Source of the DNA: an uncultured Saprospiraceae bacterium
GTDB taxonomy: Bacteria; Bacteroidota; Bacteroidia; Chitinophagales; Saprospiraceae
Assembly (NCBI GenBank): GCA_938002705.1
Contig: CALLAG010000064.1
Location: 1-19,331 of the forward strand
Direction: 5' to 3'
Length of the DNA stretch: 19,331 nt
Part shown: positions 1 to 6,810 of the stretch, one piece after another
Position numbering within the stretch: position 1 is the stretch's first letter
Layout: the number at the start of each line of letters is the position of its first letter
Notes under the pieces: model-generated
The model's input: the letters and a program-made list of their open reading frames with translations, nothing else
Database searches by the model: none
What the model was told of the DNA's origin: nothing
Program-made: the position numbers and the translations under genes

Positions 1-177
1 TCTTTATTAGTAATAGCTGATATGGATAAAAACTTATACCTCTCTTCGAGAAATGTACAGAAGAACCAGCTTATGACATCAAGCGGTCTTAATACATTAG
101 ATATTATGAAAGCAAGCACTTTGGTTCTTTCAGAAGGATCATTGAGTAAAATAAAGAAGGCTTTATCAAATAATTAA
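1..177 (+). CDS. rplD: Large ribosomal subunit protein L4 (uL4), 3' part only
   Basis: The window opens inside this gene. Frame 1 reads 58 codons to a TAA at 175-177. The visible residues correspond to the last quarter or so of L4, which is usually about 205-210 residues long. The piece ending in DIMKASTLVLSEGSLSKI matches the typical L4 C-terminus, where a 'D-hydrophobic-hydrophobic-K ... LVL' segment precedes a short helix. L4 is an early-assembly protein of the 50S subunit that binds 23S rRNA, and its extended loop (not visible here) lines the exit tunnel. rplW starts only 2 bases downstream, as expected for the S10 operon order L3-L4-L23-L2. In E. coli L4 represses its own operon, but the leader needed for that lies outside this window. 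The identification is by sequence and position together. Confidence 0.93.
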   Translation, partial: SLLVIADMDKNLYLSSRNVQKNQLMTSSGLNTLDIMKASTLVLSEGSLSKIKKALSNN

Positions 178-179
178 TC

Positions 180-476
180 ATGGCAAAGGAAATATTAGTA
201 AAACCAATTATATCTGAAAAATCAGAATTGCTAAGTGGCAACCTTGGTCATTATAGTTTCATAGTGCACAAGAAAGCTAACAAAGTCGAGATCAGAAAAG
301 CTGTAGAAAAAATGTACAGTGTAAATGTAGACTCTGTTAACACGATGATTATGCCGAAAAAAGCAAAGACCAGAAACACAAAGTCTGGTGTTCAGAAAGG
401 AAATAGAAGTTCTTACAAAAAAGCAATTGTCAAGCTATCAGCAGGAGAAGAAATTGACTTCTTCGGAGATATCTAA
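180..476 (+). CDS. rplW: Large ribosomal subunit protein L23 (uL23)
   Basis: This 98-residue protein has the usual L23 length. L23 sits at the mouth of the polypeptide exit tunnel and is the docking site for trigger factor and SRP. The N-terminal KPIISEKSE (residues 8-16) aligns with the conserved 'P-x-x-[ST]-E-K' block. E13 is the counterpart of E. coli Glu18, the known trigger-factor contact. The segment KANKVEIRKAVEKMYSV (32-48) is the classic L23 alpha-beta core. The ATG at 180 lies 2 bases after the rplD stop, and rplB follows after 11 bases. No Shine-Dalgarno sequence precedes the start. Confidence 0.98.
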   Translation: MAKEILVKPIISEKSELLSGNLGHYSFIVHKKANKVEIRKAVEKMYSVNVDSVNTMIMPKKAKTRNTKSGVQKGNRSSYKKAIVKLSAGEEIDFFGDI

Positions 477-487
477 ACTATAATATA

Positions 488-1324
488 ATGGCAGTAAAAA
501 AACATAGACCAGTCAGTCCAGGACGTAGACACTACGTTAGCTTAGACTATGCGGCATTGACTAATAAGTCAAGCAAGCCGTTCAAGGCCCTTACAGTAGG
601 ACTTAAGAAGTCAGGTGGACGTAACCACGACGGTAAGATGACAGTCCGTAATATTGGAGGTGGTCATAAGAAGAAGTATAGAATCATAGATTTCAAGAGA
701 GAGATCGAAGGAACTGTAGGCGTTGTCCAGACTATCGAGTATGATCCTAACAGATCAGCGTTTATTGCACTTGTTAAGTATGGTGACGAGCACAGATACA
801 TTCTTGCTCCAGACAAGTTACTTGTAGGAGCTGAGATCAAGAGCGGTAAAGATGCGACACCTGAGGTAGGTAACAGTATGTACCTATCTGATATTCCATT
901 AGGTTCTATGATACATGCTATAGAGTTGAATCCTGGTAAAGGTGCACAGCTTGCAAGAAGTGCAGGTACTAATGGTACTCTAATGGGTAGAGAAGGTAAG
1001 TATGCTATAGTAAAACTTCCAAGTGGAGAAGTACGAAGAATACTTGTTACATGTAAAGCAACTATAGGAGCGACATCTAATCCAGATCATGGTCTCCAAG
1101 TTATGGGTAAGGCCGGAAGAAATAGATGGAAAGGTAATAGACCAAGAGTGAGAGGTGTGGCGATGAACCCTGTAGATCACCCGATGGGTGGTGGAGAAGG
1201 TAAGGCTTCAGGTGGTCACCCACGTTCGAGAACAGGTGTATTTGCCAAAGGTCAGAAAACGAGAAGCGTCAAGAAGCCTTCTAACAAACTGATTATTACA
1301 AAAAGAAAATCTAAGAAAAAATAA
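488..1324 (+). CDS. rplB: Large ribosomal subunit protein L2 (uL2)
   Basis: This 278-residue protein is a full-length L2, one of the most conserved 50S proteins. It is needed for subunit association and for the integrity of the peptidyl transferase region. The OB-fold part contains GGGHKKKYRIIDF (57-69), and the SH3-like part includes KLPSGEVRRI (176-185). Near the C-terminus is NPVDHPMGGGEGKASGGHP (227-245), in which H231 corresponds to E. coli His229, the residue shown to matter for peptidyl transfer. The tail is lysine-rich. rplB lies between rplW and rpsS (3-base gap), the standard S10 operon order. Antisense reading frames over it are shadows. Confidence 0.99.
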   Translation: MAVKKHRPVSPGRRHYVSLDYAALTNKSSKPFKALTVGLKKSGGRNHDGKMTVRNIGGGHKKKYRIIDFKREIEGTVGVVQTIEYDPNRSAFIALVKYGDEHRYILAPDKLLVGAEIKSGKDATPEVGNSMYLSDIPLGSMIHAIELNPGKGAQLARSAGTNGTLMGREGKYAIVKLPSGEVRRILVTCKATIGATSNPDHGLQVMGKAGRNRWKGNRPRVRGVAMNPVDHPMGGGEGKASGGHPRSRTGVFAKGQKTRSVKKPSNKLIITKRKSKKK

Positions 1325-1327
1325 CTA

Positions 1328-1594
1328 ATGGCAAGATCGATTAAGAAAGGCCCGTATGTGTTCCACAAGCTTCTATCTAAGATAGAGAAGTCACAGGCGA
1401 GTACTAAGAAGTCAGTTATCAAGACTTGGTCAAGATCATCAATGGTGATACCTGGTATGGTAGGTCTTACAATAGCCGTGCATAATGGAAAAACATTTGT
1501 TCCAGTTTATGTAACAGAGAACATGGTAGGGCATAAGCTCGGCGAATTCTCTCCTACAAGGACTTATAGAGGACACGGAGGAAATAGAAAGTAA
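1328..1594 (+). CDS. rpsS: Small ribosomal subunit protein S19 (uS19)
   Basis: At 88 residues this has the usual S19 length. S19 is a 30S head protein that pairs with S13 near the A-site finger contact. It begins MARSIKKGPYVFHKLL, the S19 signature, followed by KTWSRSSMVIPGMVGLTIAVH and the C-terminal block LGEFSPTRTYRGHGG. It starts 3 bases after the rplB stop and is followed by a 29-base A/T-rich gap before rplV. Nothing about it is unusual. Confidence 0.99.
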   Translation: MARSIKKGPYVFHKLLSKIEKSQASTKKSVIKTWSRSSMVIPGMVGLTIAVHNGKTFVPVYVTENMVGHKLGEFSPTRTYRGHGGNRK

Positions 1595-1623
1595 GTTTAA
1601 GAATATATAGAAATAGACTTAAA

Positions 1624-2010
1624 ATGGAAGCAATAGCAAAAATGAAAAATGTACCACTCTCAGCTCGAAAAATGAGATTTGTGGTAGATAGTATAAGAGG
1701 AAAATCAGCCTCTCAAGCTCTGAACATATTAAAGTTCTCAAAAAGAGAAGCGTCAGAATGGTGTGAAAAGTTATTACTTTCAGCTATAGCTAACTGGGAG
1801 AACAAGCTTGAAATGGCCTACAGTGCTGATGATTATGATCTCGTAGTCAAAGAAGCATTTGTAGATAGTGCAAGTAGTCTGAAGAGATTCAGACCTGCCC
1901 CACACGGTAGAGCACACAGGATAAGAAAAAGATTAAATCATGTAACTCTGGTAGTTGCTAACAAAACGCAGATTGAAGCGGAGGCAACAGCTAAAGAAAC
2001 TACAGAATAA
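1624..2010 (+). CDS. rplV: Large ribosomal subunit protein L22 (uL22)
   Basis: This 128-residue protein is a somewhat long L22 (E. coli has 110). L22 binds all 23S rRNA domains and sends a beta-hairpin into the exit tunnel, where macrolide resistance changes and arrest-peptide contacts map. The N-terminal block LSARKMRFVVDSIRGKSASQAL and the hairpin region RFRPAPHGRAHRIRKRLNHV, with its dense arginines and final beta strand, are diagnostic. The extra length is a C-terminal tail after the last strand, ending in an acidic, Ala/Thr/Glu-rich stretch (EAEATAKETTE). rpsC follows after 9 bases. Confidence 0.98.
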   Translation: MEAIAKMKNVPLSARKMRFVVDSIRGKSASQALNILKFSKREASEWCEKLLLSAIANWENKLEMAYSADDYDLVVKEAFVDSASSLKRFRPAPHGRAHRIRKRLNHVTLVVANKTQIEAEATAKETTE

Positions 2011-2019
2011 TATATAACT

Positions 2020-2790
2020 ATGGGTCAAAAGACAAATCCAATAGGTAATAGACTAGGCATCATCAGAGGATGGGAGTCTAACTGGTACGGAGGAAAAGAT
2101 TTTGCTAAGAAGGTTGTAGAAGATCAGAAAATACGACAGTATCTCAAAGCAAGGGTTCAGAAAGGTGGTATCGCAAGAATCATTATTGAAAGAACACTTA
2201 AGAGAATAACTGTAACAGTCCATACGAGTAGACCAGGTATTATTATCGGTAAAGGTGGTTCTGAGGTAGACAGAATAAGAGAAGAGCTGAAGAAACTTAC
2301 AAGTAAGGAAATTCAGATTAATATATTAGAAATCAGAAAGCCAGAGTTAGATGCAGCTATAGTTGCTGAGTCTATTTGTAAGCAATTAGAAGGTAGAGTA
2401 AACTTCAGAAGAGCTATAAAGATGGCTATCCAGTCTACAATGAGAGCAGGTGCAGAAGGTATCAAGGTAAGAGTAGGTGGTAGACTAAATGGTGCAGAGA
2501 TGGCACGTTCTGAGGAGTTTAAGGATGGTAGAACACCATTACACACTCTTAGAGCAGATATCGATTATGCATTATTTGAAGCTCAGACAGTATATGGTAT
2601 ACTCGGGGTAAAGTGCTGGATATGTAGAGGAGAAGTTTTAGGTAAAAGAGATCTTTCACCTAATGTAGGTGATGGTAAGTCTTCTGACGGAAGAGGAAAA
2701 AGAGGAGGCAATAGAGGTGGTAACAGAGGAGGTAATAGAGGCGGTAACCGTGGCGGTAATAGAGGCGGTGGCGGAAGAAATAGAAATTAG
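2020..2790 (+). CDS. rpsC: Small ribosomal subunit protein S3 (uS3) with RGG-repeat tail
   Basis: This 256-residue protein is longer than the usual 205-240. S3 forms part of the mRNA entry pore of the 30S head. It opens with the S3 signature MGQKTNPIGNRLGIIRGW. The KH type-2 domain carries its GxxG loop as GKGG at 77-80. R130, R131 and K134 (in FRRAIKMA) match the E. coli Arg131/Arg132/Lys135 set linked to mRNA helicase activity. The C-domain ends near residue 211 (GKRDLSP). The rest, about 45 residues, is low complexity: a Gly/Ser/Asp linker, then five R-G-G-N units, a G-rich patch and RNRN. Such tails resemble RGG RNA-binding boxes, and a role in mRNA or rRNA binding is inference. A 70-base gap separates it from rplP. 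Confidence 0.98.
   Translation: MGQKTNPIGNRLGIIRGWESNWYGGKDFAKKVVEDQKIRQYLKARVQKGGIARIIIERTLKRITVTVHTSRPGIIIGKGGSEVDRIREELKKLTSKEIQINILEIRKPELDAAIVAESICKQLEGRVNFRRAIKMAIQSTMRAGAEGIKVRVGGRLNGAEMARSEEFKDGRTPLHTLRADIDYALFEAQTVYGILGVKCWICRGEVLGKRDLSPNVGDGKSSDGRGKRGGNRGGNRGGNRGGNRGGNRGGGGRNRN
2701..2760 (+). repeat. Five 12-bp tandem units encoding R-G-G-N in the S3 tail
   Basis: Five consecutive in-frame 12-base units (2701, 2713, 2725, 2737, 2749) each encode Arg-Gly-Gly-Asn. A sixth, imperfect unit at 2761-2775 reads R-G-G-G-G. The units differ almost only at synonymous positions: GGA, GGT or GGC for glycine, AAT or AAC for asparagine, and AGA four times and CGT once for arginine. This suggests that the peptide repeat has been kept for some time, rather than arising from a very recent DNA slippage. 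Confidence 0.95.
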
Positions 2791-2813
2791 AAATTCAGTT
2801 GAGCAATTTGTTT

Positions 2814-2823
2814 TAAATTTGCA
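2814..2823 (+). promoter_or_regulatory. Possible internal -7 promoter element before rplP
   Basis: TAAATTTGCA in the 70-base rpsC-rplP gap fits the Bacteroidota -7 consensus TAnnTTTG exactly, and the following CA is common in this group. The start of transcription would fall about 2828-2832, leaving roughly 30 bases of leader before the rplP ATG at 2861. I see no clear -33 TTTG at the expected distance, so this is a candidate internal promoter for the rplP-onward part of the cluster and no more. Confidence 0.35.
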
Positions 2824-2860
2824 CTGCTTATTATAAAAATTAGGTAATCACGAAGAAAAG

Positions 2861-3280
2861 ATGTTACAACCTAAACGTACAAAGTACAGAAAACAACAAA
2901 AAGGAAGAAATAAAGGATTAGCTTACAAAGGAAGTAGAGTTGATTTTGGTTCTTTCGGTCTTAAGGCCATGGAAAATTGTTATATCACTAACAGACAGAT
3001 AGAGTCTGCGAGGATAGCAATGACGAGGTTCATGCAAAGACAAGGGAAGGTTTGGATAAGAATATTCCCAGATAAGCCTATCACATCTAAGCCATTAGAG
3101 GTAAGGATGGGTAAGGGTAAAGGAAACTTGGATCACTACGTAGCAAGCATAAAGGCAGGAAGAATTATGTTTGAGCTAGATGGTGTATCAAGAGAGGTGG
3201 CAACGGAGGCGTTAAGACTTGCTGCTCAAAAGCTTCCTGTGCCTACAAAAACAGTAGTGAGACCAGATTACGTTGATTAA
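2861..3280 (+). CDS. rplP: Large ribosomal subunit protein L16 (uL16)
   Basis: This 139-residue protein matches the usual L16 length of 136-144. L16 is a late-assembly 50S protein that helps position A-site tRNA near the peptidyl transferase centre. Features include MLQPKRTKYRKQQKGRNKG at the N-terminus, the central RQGKVWIRIFPDKP and the strongly conserved MGKGKGNLDHYVA (83-95). The gene starts after one of the wider gaps in the cluster, which holds a promoter-like element. rpmC follows after 19 bases. Confidence 0.99.
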   Translation: MLQPKRTKYRKQQKGRNKGLAYKGSRVDFGSFGLKAMENCYITNRQIESARIAMTRFMQRQGKVWIRIFPDKPITSKPLEVRMGKGKGNLDHYVASIKAGRIMFELDGVSREVATEALRLAAQKLPVPTKTVVRPDYVD

Positions 3281-3299
3281 TTATATAGCAAATTAAGAT

Positions 3300-3557
3300 A
3301 TGGCTAGTAAAAAATATATAGAACTGCAGGAATTCACTGATGAACAAGTTACAAGTGAACTTGAAAAGACTGTAACGCAGTTTCAAAAGTTGAAATTCGA
3401 TCATACATTAAAAGGTTTAGAAAATCCTTTGGCTTTGAGAGAGGTAAGAAGAGATATAGCAAGATTGAAGACAGAAGCAAGAAGGAGAGAGGTTAGTAAA
3501 TTTACTCCTGAACAGTTAGAATTAAGATCTAAAATTAAAGCAAGAAGAAAGCACTAA
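3300..3557 (+). CDS. rpmC: Large ribosomal subunit protein L29 (uL29), C-terminally extended
   Basis: At 85 residues this is longer than the typical 60-70 of L29, a small two-helix protein at the tunnel exit next to L23. The family core covers roughly residues 13-65: TDEQVTSELEKTVTQFQKLK, then ENPLALREVRRDIARLKT, which is the L29 signature helix. About 20 further residues follow (SKFTPEQLELRSKIKARRKH), predicted helical and basic. C-terminal extensions occur in some Bacteroidota, and what this one does is unknown. Since L29 lies near the docking area for nascent-chain factors, an added helix there could affect such contacts (inference). rpsQ follows after 11 bases. Confidence 0.96.
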   Translation: MASKKYIELQEFTDEQVTSELEKTVTQFQKLKFDHTLKGLENPLALREVRRDIARLKTEARRREVSKFTPEQLELRSKIKARRKH

Positions 3558-3568
3558 ATAACTTAGTC

Positions 3569-3856
3569 ATGGCAGAGGAACAAAACAACATCGAAGCAGT
3601 AGACGGACGAAAGAATAAGAAGCAAAGAATTGGTATAGTGACCAGTAACAAGATGGATAAGTCTATCACAATATTAGTAGAGAGAAAATTGCGTCACCCC
3701 ATCTATGGAAAATTCGTAAAGAAATCCAATAAATTCATGGCACACGATGAGAAAAACGAGTGTAATGAGGGCGATACTGTTAGAATTATAGAGTCAAGAC
3801 CATTAAGCGCAAGAAAGAGATGGAAGCTTGTCGAAATTTTAGAAAGAGCTAAATAA
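3569..3856 (+). CDS. rpsQ: Small ribosomal subunit protein S17 (uS17)
   Basis: This 95-residue protein is an OB-fold, primary 16S rRNA-binding protein of the 30S body. The core reads RIGIVTSNKMDKSITILVER and then HPIYGKFVKKSNKFMAHDE, followed by the typical GDTVRIIESRPLSARKRWKLVEI. A short acidic/polar N-terminal segment (about 18 residues, MAEEQNNIEAVDGRKNKK) precedes the core and makes it slightly longer than E. coli S17. It lies between rpmC and rplN, with 11- and 12-base gaps. Confidence 0.98.
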   Translation: MAEEQNNIEAVDGRKNKKQRIGIVTSNKMDKSITILVERKLRHPIYGKFVKKSNKFMAHDEKNECNEGDTVRIIESRPLSARKRWKLVEILERAK

Positions 3857-3868
3857 TTTTAAAAAGAA

Positions 3869-4234
3869 ATGATACAGCAAGAAAGTAGATTAAATGTAGC
3901 TGATAATTCTGGAGCAAAGCAAGTACTGTGCATCAGAGTTTTGGGTGGCTCTAAAAGAAGATACGCTTCTGTAGGTGATACTATTGTTGTATCAGTTAAA
4001 GATTCGTCTCCAGGAGGCGTGAAGAAAGGAACGGTAACTAAAGCTGTTATCGTTAGAACGAAGAAGGAAATCAGACGTAAAGACGGTTCTTATATAAGAT
4101 TTGATGATAACGCTGTTGTACTTCTTAACGCAGCGGAAGAACCAAGGGGAACACGTATCTTTGGTCCTGTAGCTAGGGAACTAAGAGAAAGAGACTTTAT
4201 GAGAATTATTTCATTAGCACCAGAGGTGTTGTAA
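3869..4234 (+). CDS. rplN: Large ribosomal subunit protein L14 (uL14)
   Basis: This 121-residue protein is a standard L14. L14 forms inter-subunit bridge contacts with 16S rRNA and binds the silencing factor RsfS. It starts MIQQESRLNVADNSGAKQ, the L14 signature, and continues with DTIVVSVKDSSPGGVKKG, VKAVIVRTKKE-type residues and the C-terminal RIFGPVARELRERDFMRI. In most bacteria rplN opens the spc operon. Here the gap from rpsQ is only 12 bases, so S10 and spc appear joined. Confidence 0.99.
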   Translation: MIQQESRLNVADNSGAKQVLCIRVLGGSKRRYASVGDTIVVSVKDSSPGGVKKGTVTKAVIVRTKKEIRRKDGSYIRFDDNAVVLLNAAEEPRGTRIFGPVARELRERDFMRIISLAPEVL

Positions 4235-4245
4235 GACTGACAATC

Positions 4246-4587
4246 ATGAATAAAAGTATAACATCACATAAAACATCTAAGCTCCACGTAAAAAAAGGAG
4301 ATAAAGTAGTTGTTCTTTCTGGAGCCTCTAAAGGCATAGAAGGAGAGGTCAAAGAGATCTTTCCAAAGAAATATAGAGCAATCGTAGAGGGTGTTAATAT
4401 TGTAAAGAAGCATACTAAACCAACGGCAGATCAGCCAGGTGGGATTAATGAGGTAGAGTCTTCTATTCATTTATCAAATCTTGCTTTACTAGATCCTAAA
4501 GCTGGCAAAGCAACAAGAATCGGTAGGAAAGAAGTCAATGGTAAGAGTGTAAGATATTCTAAAAAATCAGGAGAAATTATCAAGTAA
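4246..4587 (+). CDS. rplX: Large ribosomal subunit protein L24 (uL24)
   Basis: At 113 residues this is slightly longer than E. coli L24 (104). L24 is an assembly initiator that binds the 5' domain of 23S rRNA. The KOW motif is visible at about residues 15-42 (VKKGDKVVVLSGASKGIEGE). It is followed by VEGVNIVKKHTKP and GGINEVESSIHLSNLALLDP, the usual L24 pattern. Its TAA at 4585-4587 overlaps the rplE start by one base (TAATG), so translation of the two is probably coupled. Confidence 0.98.
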   Translation: MNKSITSHKTSKLHVKKGDKVVVLSGASKGIEGEVKEIFPKKYRAIVEGVNIVKKHTKPTADQPGGINEVESSIHLSNLALLDPKAGKATRIGRKEVNGKSVRYSKKSGEIIK

Positions 4588-5144
4588 TGAGCCATCAACC
4601 AAGATTAAAGAAAAAATATGATGAGGAAATTGCTGCTAAGATGCAGGAGCAATTTAATTACACTTCAAAAATGGAAATACCTCGTCTCCTTAAAATATGT
4701 ATTAATCAGGGTGTTGGTCAAGCAACACAGGATAAGAAGCTTGTAGATAACGCAGCAAAGGAGATCACTGCAATTGCAGGTCAAAAAGCAGTTGTTACGA
4801 AATCAAAAAAGGCCGTTTCAAACTTTAAGTTGAGAGAGAATATGCCTATTGGTGTAAAGGTTACATTAAGGAAATCAAATATGTGGGAATTCCTTGATAG
4901 ATTAGTCTCAGTAGCTTTACCAAGAGTTCGAGATTTTAGAGGAATACCTGATAAGAGTTTTGATGGAAGAGGTAATTATACTTTAGGTATAAAAGAGCAG
5001 ATAATGTTTCCTGAAATTGATATTGATAAGGTAAGTAAGATTACTGGTATGGATATTAATTTTGTCACATCTGCAAAAACTGACGCAGAAGCACTGGCGC
5101 TACTTAAGTTATTAGGTATGCCATTCAAAAATCAAAGAAATTAA
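4587..5144 (+). CDS. rplE: Large ribosomal subunit protein L5 (uL5)
   Basis: This 185-residue protein is a normal L5. L5 binds 5S rRNA in the central protuberance and touches P-site tRNA and S13. Visible family blocks are IPRLLKICINQGVGQATQDKK-like residues near 32-52, TAIAGQKAVVTKSKKAVSNFKLRE (66-89) and ALPRVRDFRGIPDKSFDGRGNYTLGIKEQ. The ATG shares a base with the rplX stop, and rpsN follows after 6 bases. In E. coli, S8 represses the spc operon by binding near the L5 start. I could not identify an S8-like target here by eye. Confidence 0.99.
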   Translation: MSHQPRLKKKYDEEIAAKMQEQFNYTSKMEIPRLLKICINQGVGQATQDKKLVDNAAKEITAIAGQKAVVTKSKKAVSNFKLRENMPIGVKVTLRKSNMWEFLDRLVSVALPRVRDFRGIPDKSFDGRGNYTLGIKEQIMFPEIDIDKVSKITGMDINFVTSAKTDAEALALLKLLGMPFKNQRN

Positions 5145-5150
5145 TAAGCT

Positions 5151-5420
5151 ATGGCAAGAAAAGCACTAATAGCACGAGAGGCTAAGAGACAAAGATTGGT
5201 AAATAAATATGCCAAACTTAGAAAGCAGTTAAAGGCAGAAGGTAGATGGGAAGAATTAGATAAACTTCCTAAGAATTCTTGTCCTGTCAGATTACATAAT
5301 AGATGTCAGCTTACGGGAAGACCAAAAGGTTATATGAGAAAGTTTGGTGTCAATAGAGTCACTTTCAGAGAGTTGGCTTTAGAAGGAAAGATTCCTGGTT
5401 TGACCAAAGCAAGTTGGTAA
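5151..5420 (+). CDS. rpsN: Small ribosomal subunit protein S14 (uS14), zinc-free long form
   Basis: This 89-residue protein is the long form of S14, a 30S head protein. The short zinc-binding form (about 61 residues) has two CxxC pairs, whereas here the only cysteines are C44 and C52, so no zinc site is possible. The signature GRPKGYMRKFGVNRVTFRELAL (56-77) is intact and the protein ends GKIPGLTKASW, as is typical. It lies between rplE (6-base gap) and rpsH (22-base gap). It fits the zinc-free L36 and S4 found elsewhere in this cluster. Confidence 0.98.
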   Translation: MARKALIAREAKRQRLVNKYAKLRKQLKAEGRWEELDKLPKNSCPVRLHNRCQLTGRPKGYMRKFGVNRVTFRELALEGKIPGLTKASW

Positions 5421-5442
5421 TTATATTTAATAGAAAAAGAAA

Positions 5443-5847
5443 ATGGCTGTAACAGATCCAATAGCAGATTATCTTACGAGACTAAGAAATGCTCAACAAG
5501 CAAAGCATAGAGTCGTAGAGATACCTTCTTCAAAAATGAAGAAATCGATTACTGAAATCCTTTATGATCAGGGTTATATATTAAAGTATAAGTTTGATGA
5601 TGAAGCTGGTAAGAATGGCATCATAACTATCGCAATCAAGTATGATAGTAAAACCAATCTTCCAGTTATCCAAAAGTTAGGGAGAATAAGTAAGCCAGGA
5701 TTAAGAAAATATGTTAACTCATCCGAGATACCAAGGGCAATCAATGGCTTAGGAGTTAATATAATTTCTACATCTAAAGGTGTAATGACTGGAAAACAAG
5801 CAACAAGACAAAATGTAGGCGGAGAATTGCTTTGCTACATTTATTAA
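5443..5847 (+). CDS. rpsH: Small ribosomal subunit protein S8 (uS8)
   Basis: This 134-residue protein is a standard S8, a primary 16S rRNA-binding protein of the 30S platform. It starts with the signature TDPIADYLTRLRNAQQAKH (residues 4-22). It ends with the C-terminal RNA-binding block STSKGVMTGKQATRQNVGGELLCYIY, whose 'ISTSKG.MT...A' pattern is diagnostic. In E. coli S8 is the translational repressor of the spc operon, and the same role here is plausible but not shown by the sequence. The A-rich leader AGAAAAAGAAA before its ATG lacks a Shine-Dalgarno core. Confidence 0.99.
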   Translation: MAVTDPIADYLTRLRNAQQAKHRVVEIPSSKMKKSITEILYDQGYILKYKFDDEAGKNGIITIAIKYDSKTNLPVIQKLGRISKPGLRKYVNSSEIPRAINGLGVNIISTSKGVMTGKQATRQNVGGELLCYIY

Positions 5848-5868
5848 TATAAAAATATTAGATATAAT

Positions 5869-6420
5869 ATGTCACGAATCGGATTATCACCTATTACTAT
5901 ACCATCAGGCGTTACACTCAATGTAAATGGTAATGTAGTAAACTGTAAAGGACCTAAGGGCGAATTGTCTCAGGCAATCGACCCAGATCTGACTTTAACG
6001 ATAGAGGATGGAACTGCAAATCTTGCAAGACCTACAGATCAGAAGAGACATAAATCTATGCATGGTCTATATAGATCACTCATAGACAATATGGTAGTAG
6101 GAGTGTCTGAAGGGTATACCAAAGAATTAGAGTTAGTAGGTGTAGGTTACAGAGTAGCTAATACTGGTAATCTTATAGAATTTACATTAGGTTATTCTCA
6201 CCCAATTTATTTCTATGTTCCTGATGAGATCAAGGTCGAGACAGCGATGGAGAAAGGTAAGCCGCCATCTATTAAGTTAACCGGTATTGATAAGCAATTA
6301 ATCGGTCAGATAGCAGCTAAGATCAGGACCTTCAGAAAAGTAGAGCCGTATAAAGGAAAAGGTGTTAGATTCAAGGGTGAAGTAATAAGAAGAAAAGCAG
6401 GTAAGACTGCAGCTAAATAA
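5869..6420 (+). CDS. rplF: Large ribosomal subunit protein L6 (uL6)
   Basis: This 183-residue protein has the duplicated L6 fold. L6 sits near the sarcin-ricin loop and supports elongation-factor GTPase function. It begins MSRIGLSPITIPSGVTLNV. The second domain has the strongly conserved ELVGVGYRVA and the C-terminal signature DKQLIGQIAAKIRTFRKVEPYKGKG, which is interrupted here only by normal substitutions. rplR follows after 14 bases. Confidence 0.99.
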   Translation: MSRIGLSPITIPSGVTLNVNGNVVNCKGPKGELSQAIDPDLTLTIEDGTANLARPTDQKRHKSMHGLYRSLIDNMVVGVSEGYTKELELVGVGYRVANTGNLIEFTLGYSHPIYFYVPDEIKVETAMEKGKPPSIKLTGIDKQLIGQIAAKIRTFRKVEPYKGKGVRFKGEVIRRKAGKTAAK

Positions 6421-6434
6421 AACATAGTTTAACC

Positions 6435-6776
6435 ATGGGAAATATACTAAGCGGTAAAAAGCGTATAAAATATCGTATAAGAAAAAGGTTATCAGGTACT
6501 TCTGATACTCCAAGATTAGCTGTATTCAAGTCTAATAAATACATTTATTGTCAGATTATTGATGATGTGAATGGTGTAACTTTAGCTTCAGCTGATTCAA
6601 GAAATAACAAAAATGGTGGGAACATCGATTCTGCCGTAGAGGTTGGAAAGGCAATAGCGGACATGGCAAAGTCTAAGAATCTTTCCAAAGTCGTTTTTGA
6701 TAGAGGGGGTGTTTTGTATCATGGTAGAGTTAAAGCTTTAGCTGATGCAGCACGTGAAGCAGGATTACAATTTTGA
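6435..6776 (+). CDS. rplR: Large ribosomal subunit protein L18 (uL18)
   Basis: At 113 residues this is a usual-length L18, a 5S rRNA-binding protein that anchors 5S rRNA into the central protuberance together with L5. Evidence includes the arginine-rich N-terminus KKRIKYRIRKRLSGTSDTPRLAVFKSNKYIY-type region at about 8-38, the central VGKAIADMAKSKNLSKVVFDRGG and the terminal YHGRVKALADAAREAGLQF. The last block is the L18 C-terminal signature. A 34-base gap with a small inverted repeat separates it from rpsE. Confidence 0.98.
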   Translation: MGNILSGKKRIKYRIRKRLSGTSDTPRLAVFKSNKYIYCQIIDDVNGVTLASADSRNNKNGGNIDSAVEVGKAIADMAKSKNLSKVVFDRGGVLYHGRVKALADAAREAGLQF

Positions 6777-6810
6777 TCAATATTCCTTACAATAGGAAAA
6801 GCATATAATA

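Noticed and set aside
2701..2775. Repeats in rpsC considered as a CRISPR or DNA-level satellite
   Set aside because: The units are 12 bases, contiguous and in frame with no spacers; they encode a peptide repeat in S3.
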